Positions 1 through 13,226 are shown, numbered from the stretch's first letter. The stretch: DNA of 64,000 bases from Pseudomonas cichorii (GCF_018343775.1 NZ_CP074349.1:1416001-1480000), one strand, 5' to 3'. Notes: generated by a model not told the origin, from the sequence alone. Made by a program: numbers and translations.

Positions 1-58
1 CAGTCGATTGTTCATATTGCTGGCTCTGCAGTCTTTTTTACTGGGTACCTGATATTTC

Positions 59-337
59 ATGCGCAGTCCTAACTGGTTGTTCCTCATCCTGATCCTGCTG
101 CTAGGTGGTCTTCAGTATCGCCTGTGGGTAGGTAACGGAAGTCTGGCGCAAGTGGCCAGCCTGACCGAGCAAATTGCAGAACAGCATGCCGAAAACGAAG
201 TCCTGCTCGAACGAAATCGCGTTCTGGATGCTGAGGTCATGGAACTGAAAAAGGGCCTTGAAACCGTTGAAGAACGTGCCCGTCATGAGTTGGGTATGGT
301 CAAGGACGGCGAAACTCTCTATCAGTTGGCGCAATGA
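59..337 (+). CDS. ftsB: Cell division protein FtsB
   Basis: This 92-residue bitopic inner-membrane protein belongs to the divisome FtsQ-FtsB-FtsL complex, which licenses septal peptidoglycan synthesis. Residues 4-21 form one transmembrane helix (a WLFLILILLLGG stretch). A periplasmic coiled coil follows at about 28-70, and the conserved tail RARHELGMVKDGETLYQL closes the protein. Length and tail match the pseudomonad family. The stop overlaps the ispD start by four bases (ATGA), so the two are probably co-translated. The 58 bases before the start hold no gene, and no strong Shine-Dalgarno sequence is visible. In pseudomonads eno normally lies upstream, outside this window. Confidence 0.95.
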   Translation: MRSPNWLFLILILLLGGLQYRLWVGNGSLAQVASLTEQIAEQHAENEVLLERNRVLDAEVMELKKGLETVEERARHELGMVKDGETLYQLAQ

Positions 338-1037
338 AAAACTCTCTTCCTGCCTTCTGGGCAGTGATTCCTGCAGCGGGCGTTGGTGCTCGCATGGCAG
401 CAGACCGTCCCAAGCAGTACCTGCAACTGGGCGGCCTCACTATTCTTGAACACAGCCTGCTTTGCTTTCTCGATCACCCGCGCCTCAAGGGCATGGTGAT
501 CAGTCTGGCTGTGGATGATCCTTACTGGCCAACCCTGCCGTGTGCGCTGGATTCGCGTATCCAGCGTGTGGATGGCGGCAAGGAGCGTTCGGACTCGGTG
601 CTCAATGCCTTGCTGCACCTGCATGCCCAGGGCGCCAGCGATGACGACTGGGTGCTGGTTCACGATGCGGCACGTCCCAACCTTGCCCGTAGCGATCTGG
701 ACAACCTGCTGGGCGAACTGGCGGACGATCCGGTAGGCGGCCTGCTGGCGGTACCGGCTCGCGATACCCTCAAGCGCGCCGACGAACATGGCCGTGTGGC
801 GCAGACCGTCGATCGTAGTCTGATCTGGCAAGCCTACACGCCGCAGATGTTCCGTCTCGGCGCCTTGCATCGGGCGCTGGCGGACAGCCAGGTGTCGAAT
901 GTCAGCATCACCGATGAAGCTTCAGCCATCGAGTGGGCAGGGCAGTCGCCTCGTCTGATCGAAGGGCGCTCCGACAATATCAAGGTGACCCGTCCCGAAG
1001 ACCTTGAGTGGCTGCGTCAGCGCAGGTCCATGGGCAA

Positions 1038-1041
<4 letters not shown>
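334..1041 (+). CDS. ispD: 2-C-methyl-D-erythritol 4-phosphate cytidylyltransferase
   Basis: IspD transfers CMP from CTP to 2-C-methyl-D-erythritol 4-phosphate, the third step of the non-mevalonate isoprenoid pathway, in the cytosol. The 235-residue protein has the N-terminal nucleotide-binding loop (AAGVGARMAADRPKQY, about 12-27), the central HDAARP motif (about 110-115) and the C-terminal NIKVTRPEDL substrate region. Length is normal. It overlaps ftsB by four bases. Its TAG stop interlocks with the stop of the convergent LysR gene in the shared tetranucleotide CTAG, so no intergenic terminator separates them. The next pathway gene in the window, ispF, is 3 kb downstream. Confidence 0.96.
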
Positions 1042-3152
<2,111 letters not shown>

Positions 3153-3157
3153 GGGGC

Positions 3158-3235
3158 AGCTTCAAGCGGCAAGTGACAAGCTGCAAGCGGGCGTACGGCT
3201 CTCTTCTTGCAGCTTGAGGCTTGAAACTTGAAGCT
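3158..3235. repeat. Long imperfect inverted repeat between frmA and fghA
   Basis: Two 30-base arms (3158-3187 and 3206-3235) can pair around an 18-base loop, with 24 of 30 positions complementary. The outer nine and inner eleven base pairs are perfect. The arms are built from AAGCTT/CAAGCTG-like words (AGCTTCAAG, CAAGCTGCAAG). There is no downstream T-run, so it is not a typical terminator. It looks like a REP-like extragenic palindrome inside an operon, which could attenuate or protect the mRNA. Confidence 0.7.
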
Positions 3236-3249
3236 CAGGAGCTTCGTCC

Positions 3250-4095
3250 ATGACACTGGAAAATATTTCCTGCCAGAAAAGCTTCGGCGGCTGGCTCAAG
3301 CGTTACAAGCATCATTCTGCCGTGCTGGGTTGTGACATGGTGTTTGCGGTCTACCTGCCGCCACAAGCAGAGCAGGGCGGCAAGTTGCCGGGGCTGTACT
3401 GGTTGTCCGGCCTGACCTGCAATGATGAAAACTTCATGCAGAAAGCCGCTGCCCAGAGGGTGGCTGCGGAACTGGGGTTGATCCTGGTTGCACCCGACAC
3501 CAGCCCCCGTGGCGCGGATGTGCCGGATGATCCGGATGGTGCGTGGGACTTCGGGCTCGGGGCCGGATTTTACCTGAATGCCACGGCGCAACCCTGGGCC
3601 AAGCACTACCGGATGCACGACTACGTGGTCGATGAGCTGCCGGCTCTGGTCGAGGAGCATTTCCCGGCTTCCACGGCGCGTAGCATCAGCGGTCATTCCA
3701 TGGGGGGACACGGTGCTCTGGTCTGTGCCTTGCGCAACCCGGGTCGCTATCAGTCGGTTTCGGCGTTTTCGCCGATCACCAACCCCATGGATTGCCCTTG
3801 GGGGCAGAAGGCGTTCTCCCGTTATCTGGGCGAAGATCGTTCACGCTGGCGCGAGTGGGATGCCACGGTACTGATTGCCGAAGCCAGTGAAAAACTGCCG
3901 ATCCTGGTGGATCAGGGTGACCGGGATGACTTTCTGGTCAATCAGCTCAAGCCCGAAGCACTGGTCCAGGCGGCAAAGGCCGCTCAGCACCCGCTGACCC
4001 TGCGAATGCAGCCCGGCTATGATCACAGCTACTTTTTCATTGCCAGTTTCATCGAGGACCATCTGCGTCATCATGCCCAGGCTCTGAGCGGATGA
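3250..4095 (+). CDS. fghA: S-formylglutathione hydrolase
   Basis: This cytosolic serine hydrolase cleaves S-formylglutathione to formate and glutathione, completing the pathway begun by FrmA. The 281-residue esterase-D-family protein carries the nucleophile elbow GHSMGG (Ser150). Downstream acid and base candidates lie in VDQGDRDDF and GYDHSYFF, and the oxyanion-side motif [12 protein letters not shown] is at about 51-63. Length is typical. It follows frmA after a 97-bp spacer with a REP-like hairpin and ends before a terminator-like hairpin at 4139-4167. The pathway pairing with frmA and a LysR regulator supports the call strongly. Confidence 0.96.
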   Translation: MTLENISCQKSFGGWLKRYKHHSAVLGCDMVFAVYLPPQAEQGGKLPGLYWLSGLTCNDENFMQKAAAQRVAAELGLILVAPDTSPRGADVPDDPDGAWDFGLGAGFYLNATAQPWAKHYRMHDYVVDELPALVEEHFPASTARSISGHSMGGHGALVCALRNPGRYQSVSAFSPITNPMDCPWGQKAFSRYLGEDRSRWREWDATVLIAEASEKLPILVDQGDRDDFLVNQLKPEALVQAAKAAQHPLTLRMQPGYDHSYFFIASFIEDHLRHHAQALSG

Positions 4096-4138
4096 CTGTC
4101 AGCGACAGGCCCTAACTTGCGCCAAAGCAGGTAGAATC

Positions 4139-4167
4139 ACGCCCTGACTTTTTTCAGGGCGTTTTTC
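4139..4167 (+). terminator. Terminator-like hairpin abutting the ispF start codon
   Basis: A perfect nine-base stem, ACGCCCTGA (4139-4147) with TCAGGGCGT (4154-4162), has a six-base loop and is followed by TTTTT. It reads as an intrinsic terminator for the frmA-fghA unit. The ispF ATG starts at 4169, so the T-run overlaps the usual ribosome-binding region. The only Shine-Dalgarno-like bases (AGGG) lie in the 3' arm. A TAGAAT box at 4132-4137 might be a -10 element for ispF. Confidence 0.75.
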
Positions 4168-4168
4168 T

Positions 4169-4642
4169 ATGCGTATTGGCCATGGCTATGATGTGCACCG
4201 TTTCGCTGAGGGCGATTTCATTACCTTGGGCGGCGTGCGGATTGCACACGGTTTCGGCCTCCTGGCTCATTCCGACGGCGACGTTCTGCTGCATGCGCTG
4301 AGCGACGCCTTGCTGGGAGCTGCTGCGCTGGGCGATATCGGCAAGCACTTTCCGGACACTGATCCGCAATTCAAGGGCGCGGACAGCCGTGTACTGCTTC
4401 GCCATGTGCTCAAGCAGGTACAGGGCAAAGGCTGGAAAGTCGGCAATGTCGACGCCACCATCGTGGCCCAGGCACCCAAGATGGCTCCGCATATCGATGC
4501 GATGCGCGCTTTGATAGCCGCAGATCTCCAGGTTGAGTTGGATCAAGTGAACGTAAAAGCCACGACTACGGAAAAACTCGGCTTCGTCGGCCGTGAAGAA
4601 GGCATCGCGGTGCATGCCGTCGCGCTGTTGCTGCGCGCATGA
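4169..4642 (+). CDS. ispF: 2-C-methyl-D-erythritol 2,4-cyclodiphosphate synthase
   Basis: IspF cyclises 4-diphosphocytidyl-methylerythritol 2-phosphate to the 2,4-cyclodiphosphate with loss of CMP, the fifth step of the non-mevalonate pathway. The 157-residue protein is standard length and trimeric in the family. Metal ligands appear in GYDVHRF (Asp8, His10) and in the [19 protein letters not shown] segment; the conserved [15 protein letters not shown] region lies near the C terminus. The stop overlaps the truD start in ATGA. The start codon sits directly after a terminator-like hairpin without a free Shine-Dalgarno sequence, which may make its translation sensitive to RNA folding. Confidence 0.96.
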   Translation: MRIGHGYDVHRFAEGDFITLGGVRIAHGFGLLAHSDGDVLLHALSDALLGAAALGDIGKHFPDTDPQFKGADSRVLLRHVLKQVQGKGWKVGNVDATIVAQAPKMAPHIDAMRALIAADLQVELDQVNVKATTTEKLGFVGREEGIAVHAVALLLRA

Positions 4643-5684
4643 CCGAACTGGAGCTGCTGGGCCAGCGGGCCTATGGTGAAGCGCTGGGCAGCGCTGTTCT
4701 CAAGGCGACGGCCGAAGACTTTCAGGTCGATGAAGTGCTCGATATCCCCTTGTCCGGGGATGGCGAACACCTCTGGCTGTGGGTCGAGAAGCGTGGCCTC
4801 AACACCGAGGACGCGGCCCGGCGTCTGGCCCGTGCCGCTGGCGTGCCGTTGCGCACCGTCAGCTATGCAGGCCTGAAAGACCGTCAGGCTCTCACTCGTC
4901 AGTGGTTCAGCCTGCAATTGCCGGGCAAGGCCGATCCGGACCTTTTAGCGGCCCAGGACGAAACCCTGCTGATCCTCAAGAGCAGCCGCCACAAGCGCAA
5001 GCTGCAGCGCGGTGCTCATGCGGCCAATGGCTTCACCTTGCGCCTGACACAATTGAATGCCGAACATGACGCGCTGAATCAGCGTCTTGAGTCCATTGCC
5101 CGCAAGGGCATCCCCAATTATTTCGGGGCCCAGCGCTTTGGCTATCAGGGCGGTAATCTGGGCGAAGCCCGGCATTACGCCGAGCGCAAGGCCTTGCCGG
5201 AGCAGCGCAATGTCCGTTCCCGGTTGCTGTCCACGGCCCGCAGCTATCTGTTCAACCGCGTGCTGGACGCCCGGGTAGCCGATGGCACCTGGGAGCGTGC
5301 CCAGCCCGGCGACCTGCTGGCGTTTACCGACAGCCGGAGCTTTTTCCCGGCTGGTGTTGCCGAGTGCAGCGATCCCCGGCTCGACATTCTGGACCTGCAT
5401 CCCACTGGTCCGCAGTGGGGTGAAGGGCCTTCCCCGGCCAGCGGCGCAACCGCCGAACTGGAAAACCGCATTGCCGCTGAGCAGGCGGCTCTGTGCGAAT
5501 GGCTGATAAAGGCTGGAATGGAGCACGAACGTCGCATACTGCGGCTGCCCATTGGCCGTTTGACGTGGCATTATCCCGAGCCTGACATTTTGCAACTGGA
5601 ATTCGTCCTTCCGCCCGGATGCTTTGCCACTGTATTGGTGCGCGAACTCGTCGATCTGGTGCCGGTTGGGCAGACGGACAGCCC

Positions 5685-5697
<13 letters not shown>
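4639..5697 (+). CDS. truD: tRNA pseudouridine(13) synthase
   Basis: TruD isomerises U13 of tRNA-Glu and other tRNAs to pseudouridine in the cytosol. The 352-residue protein shows the family motif [10 protein letters not shown] with the catalytic aspartate at residue 81. The N-terminal [12 protein letters not shown] and the central [16 protein letters not shown] motif (about 160-175) are also characteristic. It overlaps ispF by four bases at its start and surE by thirteen bases at its end. This argues for one translationally coupled ispF-truD-surE-pcm operon, as in other gammaproteobacteria. Confidence 0.95.
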
Positions 5698-7111
<1,414 letters not shown>

Positions 7112-7303
7112 AACGTTAATGGAACTTCAAGTGAATTCTGAGCACACTCATCGGTCTACTTACCCGGTATGGCAGCATGGCATCACTTCACCAAAATGAT
7201 TCATGCATGACAAGGGCTTGGCATTGTTAATTACTGGCTGCCCGCCGTTGTTGCGGCACAATAGGCATCTTTCGAATTCAGTCACCAGTAAAGGGAGTGG
7301 CGG

Positions 7304-8182
7304 GTGAGTCACAGAGTCATTCGGCAGCTAAATTGTTCAACAAGTTATCAGCGTCTGGTGATTGGCATTGTGCTCAGTGTCCTCTTGGTCGGCTGCGCCA
7401 GTTCTCCGTCGGGCGGTGTTCGTGTCGTTGATCGCAACGGCAACGTAACGTCACAGCGTCCTGCCGTCACGACCGGACAATATGTCGTGCGACGTGGCGA
7501 CACGCTCTTTTCCATTGCATTTCGTTACGGCTGGGACTGGAAAGCACTCGCTGCGCGCAACCAGATCCCCGAGCCCTACACGATTAAACCCGGTCAGACG
7601 ATTCGCTTTGACGGGCGTTCAAATTCAACATCCGAGGCTGTGGCTTCCGCTCCTGTCGTAGCACAACCGGGTCCGGTGACCTCGTCTACATCCACCCGTA
7701 CCAGCAGCTCCGGCTCGGTGAAAACGACGGTCCTCTCCAAACCGGTCGCGGTTACACCTGTGGTTATACCTCCCGCTGGTGATACTCCCGTGGGCGTTGC
7801 GGGTAAGTCCCCGACAGGTTGGGCATGGCCAGCAAGTGGTATTTTGATAGGAAAATTTTCCTCAAACGGCAGTTTGAATAAAGGAATTGATATCGCAGGT
7901 GATTTGGGACAGCCTGTTTTAGCCGCGTCTGATGGATCAGTTGTATACGCCGGAAGTGGATTACGGGGCTACGGCGAATTGATAATCATCAAACACAGCG
8001 ATACCTACGTCAGTGCCTACGGTCACAACCGCAGGCTTTTGGTACGGGAGGGGCAACAGGTCAAGGCGGGACAGACAATTGCCGAGATGGGGTCCACAGG
8101 AACTGACCGGGTGAAGCTGCATTTCGAGATTCGCCGCCAAGGAAAGCCTGTAGATCCATTGCAGTTTTTGCCACGTCGTTGA
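7304..8182 (+). CDS. nlpD: Murein hydrolase activator NlpD (LysM plus degenerate M23 lipoprotein)
   Basis: This 292-residue outer-membrane lipoprotein activates a periplasmic N-acetylmuramyl-L-alanine amidase during cell separation. It starts with GTG behind GGGAG. The signal peptide ends in the lipobox LLVGC (Cys31). A LysM peptidoglycan-binding domain lies at about 60-105 (YVVRRGDTLFSIAFRYGWDW), then a Ser/Thr-rich linker and a LytM/M23 domain (about 188-290). The first M23 metal ligand is absent (NKGID instead of H-x3-D), as in E. coli NlpD, so it should be a regulator rather than a peptidase. In pseudomonads the main rpoS promoter is known to lie within this gene. Confidence 0.95.
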   Translation: MSHRVIRQLNCSTSYQRLVIGIVLSVLLVGCASSPSGGVRVVDRNGNVTSQRPAVTTGQYVVRRGDTLFSIAFRYGWDWKALAARNQIPEPYTIKPGQTIRFDGRSNSTSEAVASAPVVAQPGPVTSSTSTRTSSSGSVKTTVLSKPVAVTPVVIPPAGDTPVGVAGKSPTGWAWPASGILIGKFSSNGSLNKGIDIAGDLGQPVLAASDGSVVYAGSGLRGYGELIIIKHSDTYVSAYGHNRRLLVREGQQVKAGQTIAEMGSTGTDRVKLHFEIRRQGKPVDPLQFLPRR

Positions 8183-8284
8183 TAGTTGTCAGCCTGTTCC
8201 TGACGCAGAGGGAATGGGCTCAAGCGTTGCCACGGATATAGGCGGCGCTGAGCTTGAGGTCGAACTCACCAAAGGACTATAACA

Positions 8285-9295
8285 ATGGCTCTTAGCAGCG
8301 AAGCGCCGGAGTTTGACATCGATGATGAAGTGCTCCTCATGGAAACCGGCATTGTCCTGGAGGACAACTCGAACGAGAAGCAGCCGTCTACTGCCGCATC
8401 GGATCGAACGAAAGCCAAGCACAATTCATCGCTCAAACAACATAAATATATTGATTACACTCGGGCGCTCGATGCTACCCAGTTGTATCTCAATGAAATA
8501 GGGTTCTCACCCCTGCTGTCCCCGGAAGAGGAGGTCCACTTTGCGAGATTGTCGCAACGTGGGGATCCGGCTGGACGCAAACGCATGATTGAAAGCAATC
8601 TGCGGCTGGTGGTCAAAATTGCCAGGCGCTATGTCAATCGTGGGTTGTCATTGCTTGATTTGATCGAAGAAGGCAACCTGGGCTTGATCCGGGCTGTTGA
8701 AAAATTCGATCCGGAGCGCGGTTTCCGCTTCTCGACTTACGCAACATGGTGGATTCGTCAGACCATCGAGCGTGCAATCATGAATCAGACCCGGACCATC
8801 CGGCTGCCGATTCATGTGGTCAAGGAGCTGAATGTCTATCTGCGTGCCGCTCGTGAACTCACACAGAAGCTCGATCACGAACCCTCTCCCGAGGAGATCG
8901 CCAACCTGCTGGAAAAACCCGTCGGCGAGGTCAAGCGCATGCTTGGGCTCAACGAGCGTGTTTCCTCGGTGGATGTTTCTCTGGGGCCGGATTCGGACAA
9001 GACGCTGCTCGACACACTGACTGATGATCGCCCTACGGACCCCTGTGAGCTTCTGCAGGACGATGATCTCTCCCAGAGTATTGACCAATGGCTGTCCGAG
9101 CTGACCGACAAGCAGCGTGAGGTGGTGATACGCCGCTTTGGTTTACGCGGGCATGAAAGCAGTACGCTCGAGGATGTAGGTCTCGAGATTGGTCTTACCC
9201 GTGAGCGTGTGCGTCAGATTCAGGTCGAAGGTCTGAAGCGTCTCCGTGAAATCCTCGAAAAGAATGGTCTTTCGAGCGAGTCCCTCTTCCAATAA
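8285..9295 (+). CDS. rpoS: RNA polymerase sigma factor RpoS
   Basis: RpoS is the stationary-phase and general-stress sigma factor. The 336-residue protein shows region 1.2 ([21 protein letters not shown]), region 2 with the [17 protein letters not shown] core-binding and -10 recognition helix, region 3, and region 4 ([20 protein letters not shown]) for -35 recognition. The start codon follows AAGGA by seven bases. It is downstream of nlpD with a 102-bp leader. A strong hairpin terminator follows, then rsmZ, so two global regulators are adjacent. The frame appears complete and intact. Confidence 0.98.
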   Translation: MALSSEAPEFDIDDEVLLMETGIVLEDNSNEKQPSTAASDRTKAKHNSSLKQHKYIDYTRALDATQLYLNEIGFSPLLSPEEEVHFARLSQRGDPAGRKRMIESNLRLVVKIARRYVNRGLSLLDLIEEGNLGLIRAVEKFDPERGFRFSTYATWWIRQTIERAIMNQTRTIRLPIHVVKELNVYLRAARELTQKLDHEPSPEEIANLLEKPVGEVKRMLGLNERVSSVDVSLGPDSDKTLLDTLTDDRPTDPCELLQDDDLSQSIDQWLSELTDKQREVVIRRFGLRGHESSTLEDVGLEIGLTRERVRQIQVEGLKRLREILEKNGLSSESLFQ

Positions 9296-9314
9296 TCCTC
9301 TCCCTCTGCGTGCG

Positions 9315-9354
9315 AAAGGCCGATGTAAACATCAAATGTTTGCATCGGCCTTTT
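9315..9354 (+). terminator. Intrinsic terminator of rpoS
   Basis: A long stem (AAAGGCCGATG with CATCGGCCTTT, extended inward by AACAT/ATGTT) ends in TTTT nineteen bases after the rpoS stop region. It separates rpoS from the rsmZ control region. Confidence 0.85.
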
Positions 9355-9457
9355 ACATGATTACCATCCTATAAAGTTGTCTGATCTCTTTGCTATTTCT
9401 TCAGGGGAAGAGTCATGGGAGGCTCTACAGGTCTTTGCCAGAGATATGCGCAAGATG

Positions 9458-9475
9458 CGTAAGCCTTTGCTTACC
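9458..9475 (+). promoter_or_regulatory. GacA upstream activating sequence for rsmZ
   Basis: The sequence CGTAAG-CCTTTG-CTTACC matches the GacA-box consensus TGTAAG-N6-CTTACA except at the outermost bases. It lies about 175-190 bases before the inferred rsmZ start, the spacing known for Rsm sRNA promoters in pseudomonads. The intervening DNA is AT-rich, as expected where other DNA-bending proteins bind. Confidence 0.85.
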
Positions 9476-9648
9476 CGTGTCGTAAGTTATCAAGGGTTTA
9501 TTGGGGCGGATAAAAGATTTTTCTGTACAGGAGTTCTGCTACTTCAATGAATTTAAAAGAGTTTTATTTTTTATACGGCGCCGTAAGAAATGTTTTTGCG
9601 ATTTTTTGGGTGTTGCCCACGGCCTGAAAATCACTAATATCAGAACTG

Positions 9649-9780
9649 TGCCAACGGACAGGCACAGGCAGTCAAGGAAGACAGTCAAGGACATCGCAAG
9701 AAGCGATTCATCAGGATGATGAAAAGGATTACAGGGATTAGGGAAGAAATGTGGGCGGGTCATACCGCCCCTTTTTTTTT
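9649..9780 (+). ncRNA. rsmZ: Regulatory sRNA RsmZ (RsmA/CsrA-sequestering RNA)
   Basis: RsmZ binds and titrates RsmA/RsmE proteins, relieving translational repression of GacA-dependent genes. The transcript region carries seven GGA motifs, several in AGGA or AAGGA context and some in short hairpin loops (for example CATCGC-AAGAA-GCGATT). It ends in a GC-rich terminator (GGGCGG...CCGCCC) followed by nine T. Position between rpoS and fdxA matches the known rsmZ locus of Pseudomonas, and an upstream GacA box is present. The 5' end is inferred by resemblance to P. protegens RsmZ (TGYCRACGGA start), so it may be off by a few bases. An open frame across it is spurious. Confidence 0.92.
9753..9780 (+). 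terminator. RsmZ intrinsic terminator
   Basis: GGGCGG pairs with CCGCCC around a six-base loop, followed by a C and nine consecutive T. It defines the 3' end of rsmZ. Confidence 0.9.
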
Positions 9781-9787
9781 GCCCATG

Positions 9788-9810
9788 AAAAAGGCCCCGA
9801 AGGGCCTTTC
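9788..9810 (-). terminator. fdxA terminator
   Basis: AAAGGCCC (9790-9797) pairs with GGGCCTTT (9802-9809) around CGAA. On the minus strand the stem is followed by a T-run, which terminates fdxA transcription just before it meets rsmZ. Confidence 0.85.
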
Positions 9811-9825
9811 TGGCAATGCCGGAAC

Positions 9826-10149
9826 TCAGCGTTCCAGATCTGCGATCTTGCCTGTCTTCCCGTCCCATTCTTCTGCGTCGGGCAGTGCATCTTTTCTTTC
9901 GGTGATGTTTGGCCATACTTCAGCGAGTTCGGCGTTGAGCTCGATGAAGTTTTCCATGCCGGCAGGAATCTCATCTTCCGAGAAGATGGCTTGCGCAGGG
10001 CATTCAGGCTCACAAAGCGCGCAATCGATGCACTCATCCGGGTGAATCACCAGGAAGTTCGGGCCTTCGTAAAAGCAGTCCACCGGACAGACTTCTACGC
10101 AGTCGGTGTACTTGCACTTGATGCAGTTGTCGGTGACGACGAAGGTCAT
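9826..10149 (-). CDS. fdxA: Seven-iron ferredoxin FdxA
   Basis: This 107-residue soluble electron carrier holds one [3Fe-4S] and one [4Fe-4S] cluster. Cysteines at 9, 12, 17, 21 and 25 (CIKCKYTDC...CPVDC) and at 40, 43, 46 and 50 ([12 protein letters not shown]) show the 7Fe/8Fe ferredoxin arrangement, and the length with a C-terminal extension matches the Azotobacter FdI-type family. It is convergent with rsmZ, each with its own terminator. The 238 bp between it and mutS, also on the minus strand, hold its promoter region but no other gene I can identify. Confidence 0.95.
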   Translation of the reverse strand: MTFVVTDNCIKCKYTDCVEVCPVDCFYEGPNFLVIHPDECIDCALCEPECPAQAIFSEDEIPAGMENFIELNAELAEVWPNITERKDALPDAEEWDGKTGKIADLER

Positions 10150-10387
10150 TTCTAATTTTCTCCTCAGGCGGCTGCGGCATCGCCCTTCCAGATAGGGGCT
10201 GCCAGGTTCGGGGCGTTTCCCGGCCTTGTGAAAAACACGTGCTTGGAGTGAGCGGCATGACTGTATTGTCTTCCGCTCGATCCTTGGTTCGCTGCGTTTT
10301 CACGCGGCTCGATTAGCTGCCCAACCAGGCTAAAAGCTGAGAGCATCCCAAACCGCGCGGGATTCTAACAGCTTGTATCACTTCGCG

Positions 10388-12967
10388 TCAGATCCGAGTT
10401 TGCAATGAATACAGCAACTCTAGTGCCTGACGAGGTGTCAGGTCGTCGACTTTCACCTTCGACAGTTCTTCCAGTACCGGGTGAGGCAGGCTGGCAAACA
10501 GGTCACTTTGCATCGGCGCCGCCGGTTTTCCGGGTTTTGGCCGTGGTTGTTCGTGGGGCAGGCTGGTGGTTTCCAGCCGTTGCAAATGCTCCTTGGCGCG
10601 AGTGATGACCTTGCCTGGAACCCCCGCCAGTTGTGCCACAGCCAAGCCGTAGCTCTGGCTTGCCGGCCCCGGAAGAACCCGGTGCAGGAACACGATCCGC
10701 TCGTTGTGCTCGGTGGCATTCAGATGCACGTTGGTGACCAGTGGTTCACTCTCGGGCAATACCGTCAGCTCGAAATAGTGCGTGGCGAACAGGGTGTAGG
10801 CGCGCAATTGGGCGAGACATTCTGCCGCAGCCCAGGCCAGGGAAAGACCGTCGAAGGTACTGGTGCCGCGGCCGACCTCGTCCATCAGCACCAGACTGCG
10901 ATCAGTCGCGTTATGCAGGATATTGGCGGTTTCGCTCATTTCCACCATGAAGGTCGAACGTCCACCCGCCAGATCATCGCTGGAGCCGATACGGGTGAAG
11001 ATCCTGTCCACCAGAGACAGCTCGCAACTGGCAGCCGGTACAAAGCTGCCAATGTGGGCCAGCAATACGATCAAGGCGGTCTGACGCATGTAGGTCGATT
11101 TACCGCCCATGTTCGGGCCGGTGATCACCAGCATGCGGGTGCTGTCATCCAGAGACAGGTCGTTGGCCACGAAAGGCGTGGACAGCACTTGCTCGACGAC
11201 CGGATGACGACCCTGGTCGATGCGCATGCACGGCTCGCTGACAAAACGCGGACAGTTGAGGTCCAGATTCAGTGCCCGCTCGGCCAGGTTGCTCAGGACG
11301 TCCAGCTCGGCCAAGGCCGCGGCGGTGTCCTGCAGCGGTGCCAGATGGCCGATCAGGTCTTCCAGCAAGGCCTCGTAAAGCATTTTTTCCCGGGCCAGGG
11401 CGCGGCTCTTGGCCGACAGTGCCTTGTCCTCGAACTCTTTGAGCTCGGGCGTAATGAAGCGCTCGGCACCTTTGAGGGTCTGGCGACGGATGTAGTCGGC
11501 GGGCGCCTGTTCGGCCTGTTTGCTGGGCAGCTCGATGAAGTATCCGTGTACGCGGTTGTAGCCGACTTTCAGGTTGGCCAGGCCGGTACGGGCCTTTTCA
11601 CGGGCCTCCAGGTCGATCAGGAACTGGCCGGCGTTCTCGCTCAGCGATTGCAGATCGTCCAGCTCGGCATCGTAGCCGGTCTTCAGCACGCCGCCGTCGC
11701 GGATCACCGCAGGCGGGTTATCGATGATCGCCCGTTGCAGCAGGTCTGCCAGTTCCGGGTAGGTGCTGGTGGTTCTGGCCAGTTGTTGCAGGTGCGGCGC
11801 TTCCAGGCTGGTCATCGCTTCTTGCAGTGCCGGCAGGGCGCCCAGTGCGTCGCGCAGGCGAGCCAGATCGCGAGGACGGGCGTTGCGCAGGCCGATACGC
11901 GCCAGAATGCGTTCGATATCGCCGATTTCCTTGAGCTGCGGTTGCAGGCTCTCGAAGCGGTAGCTTTCCAGGAAGCAGCCGATGGAAGTCTGGCGCGCCT
12001 GGAGAACGGTCAGGTCACGCAGCGGACGATTGAGCCAGCGAGTCAGCAGGCGCGTGCCCATGGCAGTCTGGCAGCGGTCCATGACCGATTGCAGGGTGTT
12101 GTCGCGACCTCCGGCCAGATTGGTGTCCAGCTCGAGGTTGCGGCGGCTGGCGGCATCCAGCACCACGGTATCGTCCAGACGCTCGTGACGCAGGCTGCGC
12201 AAGTGCGGCAATGCGGTGCGCTGGGTTTCCTTGGCATAGCTCAGCAGGCAGCCTGCGGCACCGATGGCCAGTGTCAGGTTTTCACAGCCAAAGCCTTTGA
12301 GGTCCTGAGTCGAAAACTGCTGACACAGGCTTTTATGTGCCGAATCACGCTCGAAATCCCAGGGCGCGCGACGGCGAGAGCCACGACGTTTTTCTGCCGG
12401 AAGGCCTTGAGGCCAGTCATCGGGGATCAGCAGTTCGACAGGGTTGATACGCTCAAGCTCGGCCAGCAGGTTTTCCCAGCCCTTGATTTCAAGCACGCTG
12501 AAGTTGCCGCTGGTGATGTCCAGCACCGCCAGACCAAACAGACGTTCGTCACCCAGCACGGCGGCGAGCAGGTTGTCCCGGCGCTCGTCCAGGAACGCTT
12601 CGTCACTGATGGTGCCCGGCGTGATGATACGCACGACCTGACGTTCCACCGGCCCCTTGCTGGTTGCCGGATCGCCGACCTGCTCGCAGATCACCACCGA
12701 TTCGCCCAGCTTTACCAGCTTGGCCAGATAGCCTTCGGCGGCATGGTAGGGAATGCCGCACATGGGGATGCTCTGGCCTGCTGACTGACCGCGTGCAGTC
12801 AGGGTGATATCCAGCAGCTTGGCGGCTTTTTTTGCGTCTTCGTAGAAAATTTCATAGAAGTCGCCCATGCGATAGAACATCAGTTGATCGGGATGCTGGT
12901 TCTTCAGCTTCCAGTACTGCTGCATCATCGGGGTGTGCGAAGAGAGATCGGAAATTGCTTTATTCAT
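10388..12967 (-). CDS. mutS: DNA mismatch repair protein MutS
   Basis: MutS recognises mismatches and insertion/deletion loops and recruits MutL. From the ATG at 12967 the protein is 859 residues. The N-terminal mismatch-binding domain contains FYRMGDFYE with the intercalating Phe, connector, lever and clamp domains follow, and the ATPase domain has Walker [10 protein letters not shown] and the DEVGRGTST box. The C-terminal tail mediates tetramerisation. The internal ATG gives the family N terminus [18 protein letters not shown] but has a poor ribosome-binding site. An ATG at 13021 in the same frame would add 18 residues and has GAGGGAG at ideal spacing. Confidence 0.96.
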   Translation of the reverse strand: MNKAISDLSSHTPMMQQYWKLKNQHPDQLMFYRMGDFYEIFYEDAKKAAKLLDITLTARGQSAGQSIPMCGIPYHAAEGYLAKLVKLGESVVICEQVGDPATSKGPVERQVVRIITPGTISDEAFLDERRDNLLAAVLGDERLFGLAVLDITSGNFSVLEIKGWENLLAELERINPVELLIPDDWPQGLPAEKRRGSRRRAPWDFERDSAHKSLCQQFSTQDLKGFGCENLTLAIGAAGCLLSYAKETQRTALPHLRSLRHERLDDTVVLDAASRRNLELDTNLAGGRDNTLQSVMDRCQTAMGTRLLTRWLNRPLRDLTVLQARQTSIGCFLESYRFESLQPQLKEIGDIERILARIGLRNARPRDLARLRDALGALPALQEAMTSLEAPHLQQLARTTSTYPELADLLQRAIIDNPPAVIRDGGVLKTGYDAELDDLQSLSENAGQFLIDLEAREKARTGLANLKVGYNRVHGYFIELPSKQAEQAPADYIRRQTLKGAERFITPELKEFEDKALSAKSRALAREKMLYEALLEDLIGHLAPLQDTAAALAELDVLSNLAERALNLDLNCPRFVSEPCMRIDQGRHPVVEQVLSTPFVANDLSLDDSTRMLVITGPNMGGKSTYMRQTALIVLLAHIGSFVPAASCELSLVDRIFTRIGSSDDLAGGRSTFMVEMSETANILHNATDRSLVLMDEVGRGTSTFDGLSLAWAAAECLAQLRAYTLFATHYFELTVLPESEPLVTNVHLNATEHNERIVFLHRVLPGPASQSYGLAVAQLAGVPGKVITRAKEHLQRLETTSLPHEQPRPKPGKPAAPMQSDLFASLPHPVLEELSKVKVDDLTPRQALELLYSLQTRI

Positions 12968-13226
12968 CAGTAGGTTAGGCAAGTTCGTTAGAAGGGTGGG
13001 GCAAATTTCAGGGGGCGACATGGGCTCCCTCTCGTGCCGAGGGTTGTCTGCCGTGTCTTTGCGATGGGCGCAAGGTTACCACGCACACCTCCACAACGCA
13101 GGCGCGGCTGACACTTCCTGTATCGTCACCGAAGGTTTCAGGGCGCCCAAGGGTGCGGATGGCCTGTATAGACTTCCAGCGTCGCCGCTCGATAACGGGC
13201 GGCATCTTATAAAAAGGGACTTTTAT

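Noticed and set aside
9501..9719. A 72-codon frame across the rsmZ control region
   Set aside because: It overlaps the GacA-dependent promoter and the RsmZ RNA, which explain the sequence better.
10481..12784. A very long plus-strand frame opposite mutS
   Set aside because: It is an antisense shadow produced by the high GC content of mutS; mutS itself has all family motifs.
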